A stretch of 64,000 nt of DNA from Thermodesulfovibrionales bacterium (GTDB lineage Bacteria > Nitrospirota > Thermodesulfovibrionia > Thermodesulfovibrionales > SM23-35). Shown here one piece after another: positions 60,729-64,000 of this stretch. The position numbers and the translations under genes were made by a program. The first letter of the stretch is position 1. Every line of letters starts with the position of its first letter. The notes beneath the pieces are model-generated. The model was given only the letters and a program-made list of their open reading frames with translations, was not told the origin of the DNA and made no database searches. The stretch spans positions 129,206-193,205 of the forward strand of contig JAVHLL010000002.1 in assembly GCA_031082155.1 (NCBI GenBank), written 5' to 3'.

Positions 60729-63500
60729 TTATTTTCCAGTATTCACTTTACTGATCGTATTCTTCAATTCAGTGAGAAAATTCTCTTTGGTGAGAACCCC
60801 TTTGTTAAGGATCCCCTGTATTCTTCCGTTCATTTCATCGATCTCCTGTTCGGTAAGGTCTTTATGGGTCACAATGATAACGGGGATATCTTTTAGTTTG
60901 TCTTCTGTTTTCAGATATTCTATGACATCAAATCCCACCTCAGGAGCTGTTGGATTCAGTACAATAAGATCAGGTTTAAAATCCTGCATTGAATGCATTG
61001 CATCGCTGCTGTTATATGCGGTAGACACCTGGTATTCGACTTCCCGGAGGAGTCCGCCTATCATCCTCACGGTTTCCGGCTCATTATCGACCACCAGAAC
61101 CCTCTTGATCTTTTTCAATTTTTCCAAATTGCTCAGTTTATGGAGGAGCGTCCCCTTCTCTACGGGCTTTATCAGATATTCTGCAGCACCGAGGCTGAAT
61201 CCCAATTTCGTATCGTCTACGATAGAAAGTATTATCACAGGAATGTCCTGAGTCTCCGGGGTATTTTTCAGTTCCTGAAGCACCTGCCATCCATTTTTTC
61301 TTGGCATCATAATATCGAGGGTTATTGCGAGAGGAAGGATCTCTTTTGCTTTTTCGACCGCACCTTCGCCACTGAGGAGACCGACAACCCTGTAATCGTC
61401 TCCCAGATATTTTTCGATGATTTCTATCGCTTCGGGGTTGTCGTCTATGGCAAGAATTGTCTTTTTGCTGCCCCCGCCTTTTGCTGTCTTCCGGGGAGCG
61501 AGTTTCTCCCTTGCCTCATCACAGAGTATGAGTCCCTTGATGAGTTCACATCCCTTGCAGAAGTCAACCTTCTCCGGATATGCTGCAAGCTTCATCCCTG
61601 CACAGTGGGTTCCGAGGATTAACCAGCACCGGCTTTCATTGCTTCCGTATGCAGGACAGCTTGGCTGTCCGCAGCGGACATATTCCCAGCACCGGATCGG
61701 TTTCCCTGCATATTCCGGCGCCTTGAGTAAGGTTTCTAAAGGCACCCCAAAATATTCGGCAAGTCCTTCTGCCATTCGCTGCTCTACAACCGGCTGTGCA
61801 GGCTTTTCGAGAATTTCTTTCTTAAACGGAATTGTGAAACAGAACTTGCTCCCTTCGCCATATTTGCTCGTTACCCATATAACACCCTTGTGCAATGATA
61901 CCAGTCCCCGCGCAATACTGAGGCCGAGTCCTGTGCCCTCATACTGCCTAACTGTAGTAAGATCCACCTGAACGAACTTATCGAAGATTTTCCCGACATC
62001 CTCCTCCTTGATTCCTATCCCTGTATCTTCAACGCAAATTTCCGCGAAGATCTGTTCCTCACCGGGGGAAATGCCGCGATCTGAAATTCTTGCACTGACC
62101 GTAATCCCTCCTTTGTGGGTAAATTTGATTGCATTTGAAAACAGATTAATGAGAACCTGTTTTATCTTGTCTTCGTCTGCATACAGCAAGGGAAGCCCCT
62201 CTGCAATATCATAGGAAAGCGAGAGGTTCTTTTGCTTTATTTGAGGCTCAAAGGTGGGCATAATCGATTCGATGAGCCATTTAAAATCGATCTCTTTCGG
62301 TGACAGGCTCATTTTCCCCGACTCTATTTTCGAAATATCGAGGACGTCATTGATCAACTGGAGAAGGTGCCGGGCATTTGTGGCAACCTTTCTCAGGCTT
62401 TTTTCCTGCTCTTCATTCACGGGGCCATCAACCTGATCTATGAGGAGGTCGGTATATCCCATAATTGCATTCATGGGAGTTCGGAGTTCGTGGGACATGT
62501 TTGCGAGAAAAGTTGATTTGAGCTTATCAAGCTCTCTCAACTCCCTGTTCGCCACTTCGATCAGTGTAAGGAGCCTTGTCCTTTCATTCAACAGGTCAGT
62601 TTTTCTTTGTACCTCTTCCTCCAATGCCTGACTGGTAGAAGAAACTCTCTCAACCATATAATTGAAGGTGTTGCCGAGAATACCTATTTCGTCTTCTGTT
62701 TTCACATCGACGGTAACAGTCATGTCCCCCTCTGCAAATTTCTTCGCTTTCTCTGCAAGACTCTCCACAGGTCGTCTTACCAGTTTATTGGCCATGATAT
62801 AAACAAGAGCAATAACAACAGGGATGAGGAATAAAACGATCATGATCGTACGGTTACGCTGGGCAATAACTTGGGCATAGGTACGTTCCGCATCAAGTCT
62901 CACCACAATACCGCCAAGAACTTTCCGCGAAGATCCGTGACAGTGATAACAGTTCTTCTCATTCAGGAGAGGGCGCATAACAACAAGATGCCTTCTGCCC
63001 TTCGTAATATCTTCAAAGGGGATACGCGTGTCTATTTTGGGAGCAATTCCAGTCTTCAAAGTCTCAGCAAGAGTCTCTATGATTACCTTATTTTGTATAT
63101 AGTTCCTCAGTTCTGACTTGACTGTATGATCATGTGTTGAATAGACGATTTCCTGTTCGAAATCGCAGATAAAAACTTCCACATCTTTCATTTTCTCCCG
63201 AATATCTGCCAGCTCTCTTACAATTGCCTGTTTGTCACCCACTTCCATAGGGTACTTTATTCCTGCATACACCGAATCTGCCAGTTCGGTGCTGATGGAA
63301 GAAGCGATTTCCAGTCTGTCTTTTGTGCCGAAATAGATCCGCATGTAAATTTCGGCTACCAGAACAAACATTATAATGACAAGCATCGCCACCATAATCT
63401 TATAGCCCAATCTTTTTTTTATAAAACTCAGCATATCCTCTATTCCCTCACCACGGTCGCCTGATCTTTCCTTTCTGTTTTTGTCAGTGAGCCCCCCCAT
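60729..63500 (-). CDS. Hybrid sensor kinase: periplasmic sensor with CxxCH, HAMP, HisKA, HATPase, Cys-rich module, two receiver domains
   Basis: NCYHCHGSSRKVLGGIVV; FLANMSHELRTPMNAIMGYTD; CWEYVRCGQPSCPAYGSNESRCWLILGTHC; two REC domains (KTILAIDDNPEAIEI, KRVLVVDNEPETVRM). Confidence 0.94.
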   Translation of the reverse strand: MGGLTDKNRKERSGDRGEGIEDMLSFIKKRLGYKIMVAMLVIIMFVLVAEIYMRIYFGTKDRLEIASSISTELADSVYAGIKYPMEVGDKQAIVRELADIREKMKDVEVFICDFEQEIVYSTHDHTVKSELRNYIQNKVIIETLAETLKTGIAPKIDTRIPFEDITKGRRHLVVMRPLLNEKNCYHCHGSSRKVLGGIVVRLDAERTYAQVIAQRNRTIMIVLFLIPVVIALVYIMANKLVRRPVESLAEKAKKFAEGDMTVTVDVKTEDEIGILGNTFNYMVERVSSTSQALEEEVQRKTDLLNERTRLLTLIEVANRELRELDKLKSTFLANMSHELRTPMNAIMGYTDLLIDQVDGPVNEEQEKSLRKVATNARHLLQLINDVLDISKIESGKMSLSPKEIDFKWLIESIMPTFEPQIKQKNLSLSYDIAEGLPLLYADEDKIKQVLINLFSNAIKFTHKGGITVSARISDRGISPGEEQIFAEICVEDTGIGIKEEDVGKIFDKFVQVDLTTVRQYEGTGLGLSIARGLVSLHKGVIWVTSKYGEGSKFCFTIPFKKEILEKPAQPVVEQRMAEGLAEYFGVPLETLLKAPEYAGKPIRCWEYVRCGQPSCPAYGSNESRCWLILGTHCAGMKLAAYPEKVDFCKGCELIKGLILCDEAREKLAPRKTAKGGGSKKTILAIDDNPEAIEIIEKYLGDDYRVVGLLSGEGAVEKAKEILPLAITLDIMMPRKNGWQVLQELKNTPETQDIPVIILSIVDDTKLGFSLGAAEYLIKPVEKGTLLHKLSNLEKLKKIKRVLVVDNEPETVRMIGGLLREVEYQVSTAYNSSDAMHSMQDFKPDLIVLNPTAPEVGFDVIEYLKTEDKLKDIPVIIVTHKDLTEQEIDEMNGRIQGILNKGVLTKENFLTELKNTISKVNTGK

Positions 63501-63972
63501 GAATCATCGGCTTGTACCTGAAAGCCCTCACCCGTTCTTCAATATGACACACTTCACAATCCTCAACGCTCAGATGTCTTTTGATATGCTGCGGATTTAT
63601 TGTCTTCACATGGAGTTCTCCCGGACCATGGCAGACTTCGCATCCGGCGTTCTTTAGATGGGGCGTCTTCTCGATGCTCACAAATCCGCCCGGCTTTTCG
63701 TATCCAGTCGTATGGCATGCATAACACCCCCGGATTTCTTCCGCAGTCAGTCCTTTTTTCACCCGCTCGATACTCTCATAGGACTTGCTTTTCTTTGCAT
63801 ATTTCATAAAACTGGCATATTCCTTTTTATGACACTTTTTACAGACATCCGATCCGACATATACCGAAATACTTTTTTTTGCATCGGCTTGAATATGTAC
63901 GGGACGTACCATGAAAAACCCGGAAAAGACAAGGAGGCAAAAAGCGGTAGTAACTATGCGAAAAGGTTTCAT
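63484..63972 (-). CDS. Exported multiheme c-type cytochrome (cytochrome c554-like)
   Basis: Signal peptide; four CxxCH: CKKCH, CYACH, CEVCH, CEVCH; 17-nt overlap with the downstream kinase ORF. Confidence 0.93.
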   Translation of the reverse strand: MKPFRIVTTAFCLLVFSGFFMVRPVHIQADAKKSISVYVGSDVCKKCHKKEYASFMKYAKKSKSYESIERVKKGLTAEEIRGCYACHTTGYEKPGGFVSIEKTPHLKNAGCEVCHGPGELHVKTINPQHIKRHLSVEDCEVCHIEERVRAFRYKPMIHGGAH

Positions 63973-64000
63973 ATTCCTTTTATTTTCTTGTATTGCCGTA

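Noticed and set aside
60631-61251. 206-aa plus-strand ORF in the kinase region (also 60993..61622 and 61417..61971)
   Set aside because: Antisense to well-supported receiver and kinase domains
1-64000. tRNA/rRNA genes, transposases, integrases, prophage or CRISPR
   Set aside because: Scanned intergenic gaps and ORF translations; no supporting motif or structure seen

Overview
The window is a dense, mostly housekeeping bacterial chromosome segment. Protein styles suggest an anaerobic Nitrospirota- or Deltaproteobacteria-like organism, but taxonomy is inference only. No rRNA, tRNA, CRISPR array, transposase or prophage was recognised. Recognisable genes include mutS (5'-truncated by the window edge), purC, pnp-rpsO, ppdK, recR, asnS, cysE-cysK, a TrkH/KtrB-TrkA/KtrA K+ uptake pair, a polyamine pair (ODC-like decarboxylase and speE), guaB-guaA-polyprenyl synthase-dxs-tlyA, lepA-hemW, a PilB/GspE ATPase, an ABC-2 transporter and a large sensor-kinase cluster. 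The observations most worth a second look are: (1) a c-di-AMP (ydaO/yuaA-type) riboswitch-like leader with terminator upstream of the K+ uptake pair; (2) a 31-codon single-TM ORF (missing from the ORF track) that ends at a UGA followed by a short hairpin and a basic in-frame tail, a speculative selenocysteine candidate; (3) a 37-aa, almost pure K/A/T/P/V histone-H1-like protein with its own strong RBS and terminator; (4) a hybrid histidine kinase with a CxxCH motif in its periplasmic sensor, directly coupled to a 4-heme c-type cytochrome; (5) an archaeal-type thymidylate synthase; (6) a tandem of three exported thiol-redox proteins; (7) a perfect TGTGA-N6-TCACA palindrome in a divergent intergenic region. 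I found no clear self-contained undescribed system. Items 2 to 4 are the most promising leads.
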